Of a DNA stretch of 31,947 nt, positions 17,356-23,885 are shown piece after piece. Position numbers and translations under genes: made by a program. Under the pieces are notes generated by a model. The model saw only the letters and a program-made list of their open reading frames with translations, searched no databases and was not told the origin of the DNA. Numbering within the stretch: position 1 is the stretch's first letter; the number at the start of each line of letters is the position of its first letter. The stretch spans positions 1-31,947 of the IMG/VR virus record IMGVR_UViG_3300032293_000206, one strand, 5' to 3'. Source of the stretch: a virus.

Positions 17356-18738
17356 TTACGCTGGGAAATCGCTAAAATCCGTTGTTGCATTACCTAGAGC
17401 CTCTTCGCTTGGAATCACGTTGCTAGGTATCCAATGCACGTCCATTGCTGGGTCTTCGCTAGCGTGCCAGTTTAGTAGGCTTCTAACTTCGTTTCCTGTA
17501 AAGTACGGAGATTTGCCGTATGTGTCGAGGATAACTTGCACGTCAGGTTGCAACTCACTAAAGCTTGAAATATCGAAATCAATAACGTAATCCATGCCGT
17601 AAGACTTCCCAATCCATTGAGTAAACTTTTCCTCAATCATTTGGAGTTGCGGCATAATTACATCGGTAACCAAAGCCTTTTGTGCGCCTTCCAAATTGGC
17701 ATAGGTTGCGTTAGATGTAAACAAAACAGGGTTAACTCCCCAAAGACCGCAAAGCGTTTGCAAGTCCATGTTTTGAGAGTTTATAATGTCCATCGCAACT
17801 GGAGACAATCCGATTGCATCGTAACGCAAAGGAATAGAAGAGGCAACGATTTTATTAATGTTTTTATTGCCGTTTATCCTCTCGTCTATCCGCTCGTCCA
17901 TTTTAGCTCTTTGGTCAGGTGACGGCCAAAACTCAGGGTTTGTGATATTAGGCGAAATAATGCCTTTGGCTCCTCCGTTTTGGAAAGTCTTTTGCTTGGC
18001 ATAGGTCGCCTCGTTGTTGGCTTGCAATGTGGTTAAACCAGCCAAGAGAGGAGGCATTCCACGCAATTGCGCTCCGTTCAAATCCCAAGTTAAATTTGTT
18101 GTTTTGATGTGTAGTACCTGGTCAGCTGGTATCTCAATATTTTGGTCGCCAATTATCAATTTATAGCCGCGTACTGGCTCGAATAAGCTGCCAGCCACAA
18201 TCTCTACATAGTTAGACGGCAAAACGTACATCTCCTTAATTTTGCCCTTATTAAGGCCTTCAGATGGAGCAAAGCCGTAAACGAAAATCTCTCCGCTAGT
18301 ATTGTACCACGTTAGCATCGAATCAAGAAACTCGCTCCAAGTTTGCATTGGATTAGGGTTTTTGATTAGCTGGTTTACTGGGTCGATATAACTTACATCC
18401 TCAAGCTCCTTCTTTCTAAATGCTATGCTTTGCAATCTGTTAAGTTCTTTGGAGTTGTACTTTCCGCCTCTGTATTTCTTGGATGCTTCGCTCTCTTTGT
18501 AAACGTAAGTAGGGCATTGCTTGCCTTTCTCTGCTATCTTTCGAATTATTGAGTAAACCAGGGCGTTTCCTTTGTATCCCTTGTCGATAAAAGTTTGCTG
18601 GTTTGAGTCATACCAAACAACAAGCGTGGAGGCCGTAAACTGGCCGTAAAGTATCTGATTGAGTAGGTTTACATCGGGGTAAGTCTTTGTCGGCGTTACT
18701 TGTGGCGTGATGTAATTCTGAAGAGCCTTTAATAGCAT
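17356..18738 (-). CDS. Portal protein (HK97 type)
   Basis: 460 aa. It has features of the phage portal family: VYSIIRKIAEKGKQCP near residue 85, NPNPMQTWSEFLDSMLTWYNTSGEIFVYG, VLPSNYVEIV, LHIKTTNLTWDLNGAQLRGMPPLL, LQTLCGLWGVNPVLF and ALVTDVIMPQLQMIEEKFTQWI. It forms the dodecameric DNA channel and docks the terminase. It is followed by MuF after a 3-nt gap, as in many HK97-like phages, and preceded by late element copy 1. Confidence 0.9.
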   Translation of the reverse strand: MLLKALQNYITPQVTPTKTYPDVNLLNQILYGQFTASTLVVWYDSNQQTFIDKGYKGNALVYSIIRKIAEKGKQCPTYVYKESEASKKYRGGKYNSKELNRLQSIAFRKKELEDVSYIDPVNQLIKNPNPMQTWSEFLDSMLTWYNTSGEIFVYGFAPSEGLNKGKIKEMYVLPSNYVEIVAGSLFEPVRGYKLIIGDQNIEIPADQVLHIKTTNLTWDLNGAQLRGMPPLLAGLTTLQANNEATYAKQKTFQNGGAKGIISPNITNPEFWPSPDQRAKMDERIDERINGNKNINKIVASSIPLRYDAIGLSPVAMDIINSQNMDLQTLCGLWGVNPVLFTSNATYANLEGAQKALVTDVIMPQLQMIEEKFTQWIGKSYGMDYVIDFDISSFSELQPDVQVILDTYGKSPYFTGNEVRSLLNWHASEDPAMDVHWIPSNVIPSEEALGNATTDFSDFPA

Positions 18739-18762
18739 AGCATATTCGTTTTAACAAATATA
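18739..18762 (-). promoter_or_regulatory. Late promoter/leader element, copy 1 (before portal)
   Basis: TATATTTG (18755-18762) is followed by TTAAAACGAATATGCT and the ATG at 18738. The box matches the -7 consensus TAnnTTTG; the nearest TTG is 24 nt upstream, which is too far. The element is nearly identical to those at 15557-15580 and 8567-8590. It overlaps the end of the preceding small membrane-protein gene (stop at 18764). Confidence 0.65.
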
Positions 18763-18763
18763 C

Positions 18764-18928
18764 CTATTTATTTTTTTCTAAAAATGCAAGTCCATAAAAC
18801 CAAATTACAACCATAACGACGCGAGCTAACCAATGCCAGGTTAAAGGATTAAAATCCAAGGTCACAAATACGATTAATAGGTAAGTGATAAACATTAGGA
18901 TAAGCGAGGCAATTGTTTCTTTTGTCAT
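18764..18928 (-). CDS. Small two-TM membrane protein between terminase and portal (54 aa)
   Basis: ATG at 18928 overlaps the large terminase TGA (ATGA); TAG at 18764-18766. Two hydrophobic segments lie at about residues 6-24 (ASLILMFITYLLIVFVTL) and 33-50 (VVMVVIWFYGLAFL), with a short polar turn DFNP and a Lys-rich end. It resembles no family I can name. The strict coupling supports expression. Possibly an extra holin-like or membrane-associated protein; function unknown. Confidence 0.62.
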   Translation of the reverse strand: MTKETIASLILMFITYLLIVFVTLDFNPLTWHWLARVVMVVIWFYGLAFLEKNK

Positions 18929-20094
18929 ATTGAGAATTTAAATTCTTGTTTCTTTTTTAACTCCATCATTGCCAAATATCTCAACGCGTCAATCGCGTGG
19001 TTATAATCGTCAATAGGACTATTTAGGCTTTTACCAGTCTTGTCTTTATCCCAGGTATAAGACCGCAATTCCTTTATTAGGTTTGTGCTTTCTTTGGTAA
19101 CTAATAGCTTATGTTCTTGCAAAATCTGAATGCCAAATTTAATCGAGTCGGCTCCTTTTAGGACTGGTTTAATGTTAAATCCTGAGCGGTAAATTTCCTC
19201 AATACTTTTTGGTTCGGCGGAATCTGCATAGATTTTGTCGATTTTATTTATTCCTAATCGGCTCATTTCTCCAATGATGTCAGAGTTTAGCATCCCTTGG
19301 CGGTAAATCTTTTCGTCAACAATTAAACAATCATCGTATTGATAAACTCCAACCAATGTCGTTGGGTCGTTAGTAAATCCAAAGTCCATGCCGTAACCAA
19401 TTATCTTGGCGTTTGCTGGCACCTGGTCGATTGATGACCAATTAGAGAAAATAACACCGTCTAAACTTCCAACCTGACCAAGGCCGTAAACCCTCCACCA
19501 ATTCTCCCAGTACTTAGATGTCTTAGCCTTTTCTTTTGCCTTCTCTATTTCCTTGACAATTGCAGCGTCCAAGGCTTCGTTGTCTTTATAGGTCAATATC
19601 ACAAAGTCCGAGTCTTCGTCTTTTATAAGCTCCGTATGTACCCAAAACTCTTGGGTTGGATTATAATCTAAATAAATAAAATCCCTTGTACGTATTGATA
19701 ATTGATTGTAGGACTCAAAGTCAATATTGTTGCACTCGTTTACGAATAAAACGTGTCTTCTTGCTCCTCTAAGTTTGTCGGGTTGGTCTGCCGAGAAAAA
19801 CTCTATAAATGAGCCGTTTAGAAACTTGTATTTTAGGTCTGACTTATTGAATTGAGCGTCTCGGTAATTGCCAGTCATAACCATTATGTTCAAAAAGTCT
19901 TTAACCGCGCCACGTTTTAAATGTGGGATTGATTCAGCCACAACCGAAATTTCGGTATAAGGAGTCTGCATTGCATGAGTAATGAGCAAAGGCAAAATCG
20001 AAAAGGTTTTGGACGATGAGGTGCCACCTTGTACAATCCTTACTCTTTTTCTCAGCTTTGAGATTTTAGCTTGCGCCGTTGTCTTTTGAAACAT
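18925..20094 (-). CDS. terL: Terminase large subunit
   Basis: 389 aa. The ATPase half has a Walker A variant GGTSSSKT (23-30), Walker B VLFVNE (ending E120) and LDYNP. The nuclease half has GMDFGFTNDPT (D237), YADSAEP (D291) and IDDYNHAIDALRY (D362/D363, D369). These are the motifs of PBSX-like terminases. It cuts and pumps DNA into the prohead through the portal. It overlaps the small subunit by 29 nt. No evidence here distinguishes cos from headful cutting, though the arbitrary-looking genome break inside a gene fits headful packaging. Confidence 0.93.
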   Translation of the reverse strand: MFQKTTAQAKISKLRKRVRIVQGGTSSSKTFSILPLLITHAMQTPYTEISVVAESIPHLKRGAVKDFLNIMVMTGNYRDAQFNKSDLKYKFLNGSFIEFFSADQPDKLRGARRHVLFVNECNNIDFESYNQLSIRTRDFIYLDYNPTQEFWVHTELIKDEDSDFVILTYKDNEALDAAIVKEIEKAKEKAKTSKYWENWWRVYGLGQVGSLDGVIFSNWSSIDQVPANAKIIGYGMDFGFTNDPTTLVGVYQYDDCLIVDEKIYRQGMLNSDIIGEMSRLGINKIDKIYADSAEPKSIEEIYRSGFNIKPVLKGADSIKFGIQILQEHKLLVTKESTNLIKELRSYTWDKDKTGKSLNSPIDDYNHAIDALRYLAMMELKKKQEFKFSI

Positions 20095-20512
20095 TTAGGT
20101 CGATTCCTGTAAATATTGGCGTTTCCAAAATATGAGTTGTTTCTTGCTTGTCGCCGTACTTCTTAGGCATTAGCTTAGACAACTCCCATTTCTTTGCGTC
20201 TATCTTTAATCTTTGCAAGCTTACCCATCCTGGGTCTATCTTTCCAGTTTCAGAGTCTCTTTGTGGCTCCTCGGAATAATCTTGCTCGATGCTTTCAAAC
20301 TTTAACTCCGCTCTAACGGTCATTGCCTTCGCGTATTTGTTACTCATTTCCTCATTTTTAACCACCCAATCTAAAAAAGTCTTGTATGCTGGTAGATTGT
20401 TTTTATCTGAGTCAATTATAGATTTTAGGCTTTTACCTTGGCAAATTTGCTCAATTATAAGGTCAAACGCCTTTTGTTTGTCTTTTTCGTCCCAATGTAA
20501 ATGCTTTTCCAT
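20066..20512 (-). CDS. terS: Terminase small subunit
   Basis: 148 aa. A helical, charged N-terminal region (DLIIEQICQGKSLKSII, TFLDWVVKNEEMSNKYAKAMTVRAE) and C-terminal LSKLMPKKYGDKQ are typical of small terminases that bind the packaging site. It lies directly upstream of, and overlapping, terL. The start at 20512 is preceded by TAAATTTG, a possible -7 box but only 5 nt away, and by the terminator of the regulator unit. It selects viral DNA for packaging. Confidence 0.82.
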   Translation of the reverse strand: MEKHLHWDEKDKQKAFDLIIEQICQGKSLKSIIDSDKNNLPAYKTFLDWVVKNEEMSNKYAKAMTVRAELKFESIEQDYSEEPQRDSETGKIDPGWVSLQRLKIDAKKWELSKLMPKKYGDKQETTHILETPIFTGIDLNVSKDNGAS

Positions 20513-20517
20513 AATTA

Positions 20518-20525
20518 CAAATTTA
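20518..20525 (-). promoter_or_regulatory. Weak candidate promoter -7 box for the terminase operon
   Basis: TAAATTTG fits TAnnTTTG, but it ends only five bases before the terS ATG and its nearest TTG is 25 nt upstream within the terminator. Transcription from here would give a nearly leaderless message. Recorded because the terminase operon needs a promoter downstream of the terminator at 20529-20555. Confidence 0.3.
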
Positions 20526-20528
20526 AGT

Positions 20529-20555
20529 AAAAAAACCTTGCCCGATTGAGCAAGG
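20529..20555 (-). terminator. Strong Rho-independent terminator after the XRE regulator unit
   Basis: The minus-strand RNA folds into an 8-bp stem (CCUUGCUC with GGGCAAGG, one U-G pair) with loop AAUC, at 20536-20555. Seven U follow (complement of the A-run 20529-20535). It separates the regulator pair from the terminase operon. Confidence 0.9.
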
Positions 20556-20584
20556 CTTTCCAGTTAACACTAACCCAAAACTAA

Positions 20585-20833
20585 CTATTTAAGTGTAATG
20601 ACCTCGCCAGTCTTATTGCCAGCAAAGTCGCAAAGGACTCCATTCCATTCAAAGCGTACCTCTTTCTCTCTAAGTTGATAAGCGGCCGCCAGCGTTCTAA
20701 TTTGTCGTTGTACAAGCTCGATGCATTCAAACTTACCTTTTCCTTTGTTAGACCAAGGCGACCATTGGCCGTCTCTTAGTCGGTATCTAATTTCTAACGA
20801 ATAATCGGTTTTAGTTGGCTGGATTCTCGGCAT
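20585..20833 (-). CDS. Hypothetical protein downstream of XRE regulator (82 aa)
   Basis: Overlaps the XRE gene by 23 nt and is the last gene before the terminator. Residues 12-35 (YSLEIRYRLRDGQWSPWSNKGKGKF) look like a small beta-sheet, followed by a helix with ELVQRQIRTLAAAYQ and another strand pair (KEVRFEWNGVLCDF). No known motif or catalytic residues. Co-transcribed with the regulator, so perhaps functionally linked; function unknown. Confidence 0.72.
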   Translation of the reverse strand: MPRIQPTKTDYSLEIRYRLRDGQWSPWSNKGKGKFECIELVQRQIRTLAAAYQLREKEVRFEWNGVLCDFAGNKTGEVITLK

Positions 20834-21029
20834 CTTTTCGTCTAATTATGACCTCTAAGCCAATCTCTTCACAAATCTGTCTAAGTCTGTTTAAACTTAT
20901 AGACTCCCAACCATTTTCAACCTGGTTAATTGGAGCCAGGGACAGTCCGATTTTCTCGGACAACTGCTCTTGCGTATAACCAGCGGCTTTGCGTGCCTTT
21001 CGTATGAGTAACCCTTCGTAAATGCTCAT
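20811..21029 (-). CDS. XRE-family helix-turn-helix regulator (72 aa)
   Basis: The HTH covers residues about 8-58: IRKARKAAGYTQEQLSEKIGL as helices 1-2 and SLAPINQVENGWESISLNRL as the recognition helix region and beyond. It is small, a single DNA-binding domain without an effector domain, as in phage Cro-like or host XRE proteins. It has its own promoter (TTG-N17-TATATTTG) 16 nt before the ATG. It probably represses or switches early/late promoters; the target is unknown. Confidence 0.85.
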   Translation of the reverse strand: MSIYEGLLIRKARKAAGYTQEQLSEKIGLSLAPINQVENGWESISLNRLRQICEEIGLEVIIRRKDAENPAN

Positions 21030-21045
21030 TTGTTTAATCTTTAGG

Positions 21046-21073
21046 CAAATATATCATTCCGATTTGATTCCAA
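21046..21073 (-). promoter_or_regulatory. Promoter of the XRE regulator unit
   Basis: TTG (21071-21073) and TATATTTG (21046-21053) on the minus strand, with 17 nt between and 16 nt from box to ATG. The spacer contains AAATCG, as does the spacer of the sRNA promoter at 23360-23387, and both begin TTGG. It matches the Bacteroidota -33/-7 consensus. Confidence 0.68.
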
Positions 21074-21093
21074 GTTAAAAGCAAGATTTTTGT

Positions 21094-21435
21094 TTAAAAC
21101 GGCACTAATTTATAAATGCCCATGTGTATAAACTCCTCCCCTTTTTTTACCAGGCATTTGCGAACGTTTAACTCAAATACCATTCTATCGTTAAAACCGT
21201 ATTTCTTTTGCGCGATATCTATTAGCAACTTTACTGGATTGTCTAGGTCACTAGCCTTGTTGCTAAAGCCAAAGAAAAACTCAATCCTCAACATTTCTTT
21301 GGGGTCAATTTCGGCTTTTGGCAACATAAACATTATCGTCCGTTCGTAATTCTTATACTCTTCGGTCTTAAAGCGTTTGCCTTGCCAGGCTTCGTTAACG
21401 CTTAGTGGTTTCTCGTTTAATTTAAATTGTATCAT
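21094..21435 (-). CDS. rusA: RusA-family Holliday junction resolvase
   Basis: 113 aa. It has the N-terminal SVNEAWQGKRFKTEEYKNY, the acidic core SDLDNPVKLLIDIAQKK (D63, D65, K69, D73) and FNDRMV (D83). These match the catalytic Asp and Lys pattern of RusA. It would resolve branched DNA before packaging. It is the last gene of the early operon, coupled by ATGA to the two-TM gene upstream. Length is close to the family norm. Confidence 0.87.
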   Translation of the reverse strand: MIQFKLNEKPLSVNEAWQGKRFKTEEYKNYERTIMFMLPKAEIDPKEMLRIEFFFGFSNKASDLDNPVKLLIDIAQKKYGFNDRMVFELNVRKCLVKKGEEFIHMGIYKLVPF

Positions 21436-21581
21436 TTACATTTTTTATAAATCCAAGACCAAGCCAAAGTCCACAAAGCTAAGGCAACCATAAATAGCAG
21501 CAAACTAGAAACCTTTAGCAACGCCAGTAGAGCAATGCCTACTAGCGCCGCAAATATGGCGTACAAATCATTTTTTTTCAT
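21432..21581 (-). CDS. Small two-TM membrane protein in the replication operon (49 aa)
   Basis: ATG at 21581 directly follows the stop of the SSB-like gene (TAAATG); its TGA overlaps the RusA start (ATGA). Nearly the entire length is hydrophobic: about residues 7-22 (YAIFAALVGIALLALL) and 27-44 with several Trp (ALWTLAWSWI), ending YKKCK. No family recognised. Function unknown. Confidence 0.65.
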   Translation of the reverse strand: MKKNDLYAIFAALVGIALLALLKVSSLLLFMVALALWTLAWSWIYKKCK

Positions 21582-21872
21582 TTAGAAAGGTAAGTTATCG
21601 TTTTCGACAATGCGCTTCTCTGTCGGCTTAAAATTGCCCTCATTTTTGTTTGCCACTTGTACGGCCTCTTTTTGCCAAACTTGTAAATAGTGAGTTGGCT
21701 TACCTTCCACAATTTGCGGCTTTTCCTTAATGTCTAGGTTTACCCATTCAGCGTCGTTGTCGTTTAGGTATTGTAAAAGTCCTTCCAAGTCTTTTCTTGA
21801 TTGGCTTACTTTCCAAATTTCTCCAAATTTGGTTTGAACTAGTTTTGCGTTTCCGCCGTAAATTTTTGACAT
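21582..21872 (-). CDS. Putative ssDNA-binding-associated protein with SSB-like C-terminal tip (96 aa)
   Basis: 96 aa; the N-terminal half is beta-like (YGGNAKLVQTKFGEIWKVS), followed by a helix and KPTHYLQVWQKEA. The C-terminus is a charged linker ending VENDNLPF. Bacterial SSB proteins end in an acidic tip of the form D-D-x-P-F that recruits partners; the match of NDNLPF suggests an SSB-like or SSB-mimic role. A full OB-fold is not obvious, so this is inference. It sits between replication genes and rusA. Confidence 0.5.
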   Translation of the reverse strand: MSKIYGGNAKLVQTKFGEIWKVSQSRKDLEGLLQYLNDNDAEWVNLDIKEKPQIVEGKPTHYLQVWQKEAVQVANKNEGNFKPTEKRIVENDNLPF

Positions 21873-21883
21873 AGTTGTTTTGT

Positions 21884-22513
21884 TTAAATTAATTTATCTA
21901 AATTTTTATCGTCCTTAATTGCCTGTAAAATAAACAATTTCCAAATCTTATTCTTTGTCTTGGCGCCAACTGTTGACTCTTCAACGTACCTGGTTGTTAA
22001 CCTCAATTCCTTACGAACGTCGCTTTCTATTTCTTGTACGTTAAACTCCCAAGGTTTTAAAATTCCTTTTTCTTGAAACTTGTTAAACCAGTATATCCCC
22101 CAGTCGGCAAGGTGCTTGCAATGTCCCGTTTCTTTGGCTTCCTGGTAATTGTCTCGAAACGTTTGCTTTCCAACCTCAATCCAATATGCAATCTCTTCGT
22201 TTGTTGGCTCCTTTTCTTTGTTGTTTAAAGCTTGCACCTCCTGGACAATTTGGCTTTGGTGGTGTGCATAGTATTGATTAATCCAAACGCTTACTGTCTT
22301 TTCGTTAACGTGGTAAAAATCGCCGTACTGGCCCCTCATTCCAGCATGGAGAATGTAATTAACTCGGTCCTCAGTCATCCAGCCATAAGAGCCAAATAAC
22401 TTGCTCAGGCATCCAAGCAATTCGTTTGCCTCTTCTTTTTTGTATTCCTTAAATTGTTTAAGTCCGCAGACAAACTCCATTTTTCGGAGGTGCGTTAAAA
22501 TTATCTCATCCAT
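21884..22513 (-). CDS. Hypothetical replication-associated protein (209 aa)
   Basis: Overlaps the replication initiator gene by 8 nt. Helix-rich with many charged and aromatic residues (YGWMTEDRVNYIL, VNEKTVSVWINQYYAHHQSQ, WGIYWFNKFQEKGI). No nucleotide-binding or nuclease motif visible. Its fixed place after a DUF4373 gene suggests a partner such as a helicase-loader-type factor, but nothing in the sequence proves it. Confidence 0.7.
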   Translation of the reverse strand: MDEIILTHLRKMEFVCGLKQFKEYKKEEANELLGCLSKLFGSYGWMTEDRVNYILHAGMRGQYGDFYHVNEKTVSVWINQYYAHHQSQIVQEVQALNNKEKEPTNEEIAYWIEVGKQTFRDNYQEAKETGHCKHLADWGIYWFNKFQEKGILKPWEFNVQEIESDVRKELRLTTRYVEESTVGAKTKNKIWKLFILQAIKDDKNLDKLI

Positions 22514-23258
22514 TTTTTAGTAATTTTTGTTTTTGTAAATCCTCGTAAAGTTCGTCAAATACGTTTTTGCTTTTGCTTTCTTTTTTTGGTACTGGGTTGC
22601 CTCTTTTAACCCAATTAAAAAAATGCTCTTTAGCAAGCTTTTCATTTTCTTTAAAATCAGCTTTCAAAATACATTCTTGCCTAAAGGTATTTAAATGGTC
22701 TTGGACTTCTTTAAAATCTGCCTTCCAAGTTATAGCTAATCCTTCAAGCCAAATCTTATTATTCCATAATTGACGAAAAATTGCATTATGTGAATCCTCA
22801 TTTATTTTACTTTCTTTTCCTTCATTTTCTTTTATTTCTTTTCCTTTCCTTTCCTTTAATTGCATTGCATCAGCATTGCCTTCGCTATGCGTTCGCATTG
22901 CGTTTGCATCATTGTTTTGATTCCAGCGTTTTTTTGCCGATTCCCTAGCCTTTTCGGAGCGCTCTTCTTTTAATTCCATACGTTTTAAAAGGCTTTCAGA
23001 CCAAAAACATTGCTGGTCAATTACAAACAAATCAAAGTCATTAATTAGCTTTTTAATAGTATCCTCTTGCGTTTGCAATGCAAATGCTATGCTTTTGTAA
23101 TGCGTTCGCATACGATAATCGCTTTCGTTTCTTAGCAGTTCTATTAAGGCCCAAAACAATCCGTAACCCTCCCATCCTAATTCCATGCGTAATTGCAAAA
23201 TTTTAGGGTCATCTTTCGCGTTTGAATCATGCGAAAAATAATAAGCTTCTTTCTTCAT
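22506..23258 (-). CDS. Replication initiator/replisome organiser, DUF4373 (Lin1244-like)
   Basis: 250 aa. The N-terminal winged-helix-like DUF4373 domain (residues 1-95) has AYYFSHDSNAKDDPKILQLR, GWEGYGLFWALIELLRNES and TIKKLINDFDLF. A low-complexity charged linker (KESAKKRWNQNN to about 155) follows, and a C-terminal helical domain with HNAIFRQLWNNKIW and FNWVKRG. Proteins with this layout replace DnaD/lambda O-type organisers in Bacteroidota phages. The gene contains origin-like repeats and follows a candidate terminator at 23269-23299, which may regulate it. Confidence 0.83.
   Translation of the reverse strand: MKKEAYYFSHDSNAKDDPKILQLRMELGWEGYGLFWALIELLRNESDYRMRTHYKSIAFALQTQEDTIKKLINDFDLFVIDQQCFWSESLLKRMELKEERSEKARESAKKRWNQNNDANAMRTHSEGNADAMQLKERKGKEIKENEGKESKINEDSHNAIFRQLWNNKIWLEGLAITWKADFKEVQDHLNTFRQECILKADFKENEKLAKEHFFNWVKRGNPVPKKESKSKNVFDELYEDLQKQKLLKNG
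22803..23111. other. Candidate replication origin: iteron-like repeats and purine tract inside the initiator gene
   Basis: Two clusters about 200 nt apart share the 12-mer ATGCGTTCGCAT (22887-22898 and 23100-23111), TTGCGTTTGCA (22898-22908 and 23067-23077) and GCTATGC (22884-22890 and 23086-23092). The 12-mer is itself a hyphenated palindrome (ATGCG/CGCAT). Next to the first cluster lies a strongly asymmetric tract of about 55 nt, almost all pyrimidine on plus (22807-22858). Iterons in the initiator gene followed by a purine-biased, easily melted tract is the layout of lambda ori in gene O. Confidence 0.5.
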
Positions 23259-23268
23259 ATTTGTAAAT

Positions 23269-23299
23269 AAAAAAACCCAACTGGTGGTAGACAGTCGGG
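23269..23299 (-). terminator. Rho-independent terminator/attenuator upstream of the replication initiator
   Basis: Stem CCCGACUG/CAGUUGGG (one G-U pair) at 23276-23283 and 23292-23299 with an 8-nt loop. Seven U (complement of 23269-23275) follow, then A and three more U. It ends 11 nt before the initiator ATG, so the initiator needs read-through. Confidence 0.75.
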
Positions 23300-23354
23300 T
23301 TCAGGTTAAATTTAACCTATGGAATTATTCTAGCTACCACCCTGGAATAATTCG
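23269..23354 (-). ncRNA. Candidate small structured RNA with own promoter and terminator (~86 nt)
   Basis: Three hairpins follow in minus-strand order. Hairpin 1 (23322-23353) has a 9-bp stem GAAUUAUUC/GAAUAAUUC with a 14-nt loop containing GGUGGUAG. Hairpin 2 (23303-23318) is the perfect palindrome AGGTTAAATTTAACCT. Hairpin 3 (23276-23299) is an 8-bp stem with loop UCUACCAC followed by U7. A promoter ends a few bases before hairpin 1, so the predicted transcript starts at about 23354. No start codon with a credible reading frame lies inside. Alternatively it is a structured leader/attenuator of the initiator gene. Confidence 0.55.
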
Positions 23355-23359
23355 ATACA

Positions 23360-23387
23360 CAAATATAAACCTTTTCGATTTAACCAA
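23360..23387 (-). promoter_or_regulatory. Promoter of the candidate small RNA
   Basis: TTG (23385-23387) and TATATTTG (23360-23367), spacer 17 nt, on the minus strand, overlapping the end of the small HTH gene. It starts TTGG and contains AAATCG in the spacer, like the XRE promoter. The expected start point coincides with the base of hairpin 1. Confidence 0.62.
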
Positions 23388-23529
23388 CTAGCGAGCGCTT
23401 CTTTAGTTGAAAATAAATACAACCGTAAGATAATCCCATTTCTTGGGCAATTACCTTTATCTGCTTTCGGTCTTGCCAAGCTTCAAAGATTAATTCTTTT
23501 TCGTATTCTGTTAAACTGCGTCCTCTCAT
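23380..23529 (-). CDS. Small helix-turn-helix protein (49 aa)
   Basis: ATG at 23529 overlaps the upstream stop as ATGA; TAA at 23380-23382. Residues 8-48 read as a homeodomain-like HTH: EYEKELIFEAWQDRKQI (helix 1), KVIAQEMGLS (helix 2), YGCIYFQLKKRSL (recognition helix). It is too small for anything but DNA binding. It ends within the sRNA promoter and could regulate it. Short length lowers certainty, but the coupling and HTH pattern support it. Confidence 0.7.
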   Translation of the reverse strand: MRGRSLTEYEKELIFEAWQDRKQIKVIAQEMGLSYGCIYFQLKKRSLVG

Positions 23530-23885
23530 ACTAAATCTTTTATTTTAACTAATACTCCAATGCTTGTGTTATTGTCTCCTCCTCGAATGTTTGGAATTGC
23601 TTTTTTATCAATTATTAATTGTCTTACAATCTGTATTAATTCCTCGGTTTTAATTACAATTGCTTTGCTTTCAGTAACCTTATAAACCCAGTAATCTGCT
23701 TGCGTTGTTTTAATTCCAGAGGGTTTGCCTCTACTTTCATATTCAATATAAATATTTCCAGTTTTAGCGCTTAATCGGTCTGTTTTAACCTCAAATTTTC
23801 GATTGGAAACTATTTCGTCAAACCAAGTCTCGCCCTCTTGAACTCCAAATTCTAAATCAAATTTAAAGTCGTTATTGTATTTCAT
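23526..23885 (-). CDS. Possible PD-(D/E)XK-type nuclease (119 aa)
   Basis: 119 aa with D10, then F-E32-V-K34-T-D at the end of a strand (the E-x-K of the PD-(D/E)XK core), followed by GNIYIEYESRGKPSGIKTTQADYWVYKV, which resembles small phage resolvase/restriction-like nucleases. A long helix with ELIQIVRQLIIDKK follows. It is coupled by ATGA on both sides in the early operon. Family assignment is a motif-based inference. Confidence 0.55.
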   Translation of the reverse strand: MKYNNDFKFDLEFGVQEGETWFDEIVSNRKFEVKTDRLSAKTGNIYIEYESRGKPSGIKTTQADYWVYKVTESKAIVIKTEELIQIVRQLIIDKKAIPNIRGGDNNTSIGVLVKIKDLV

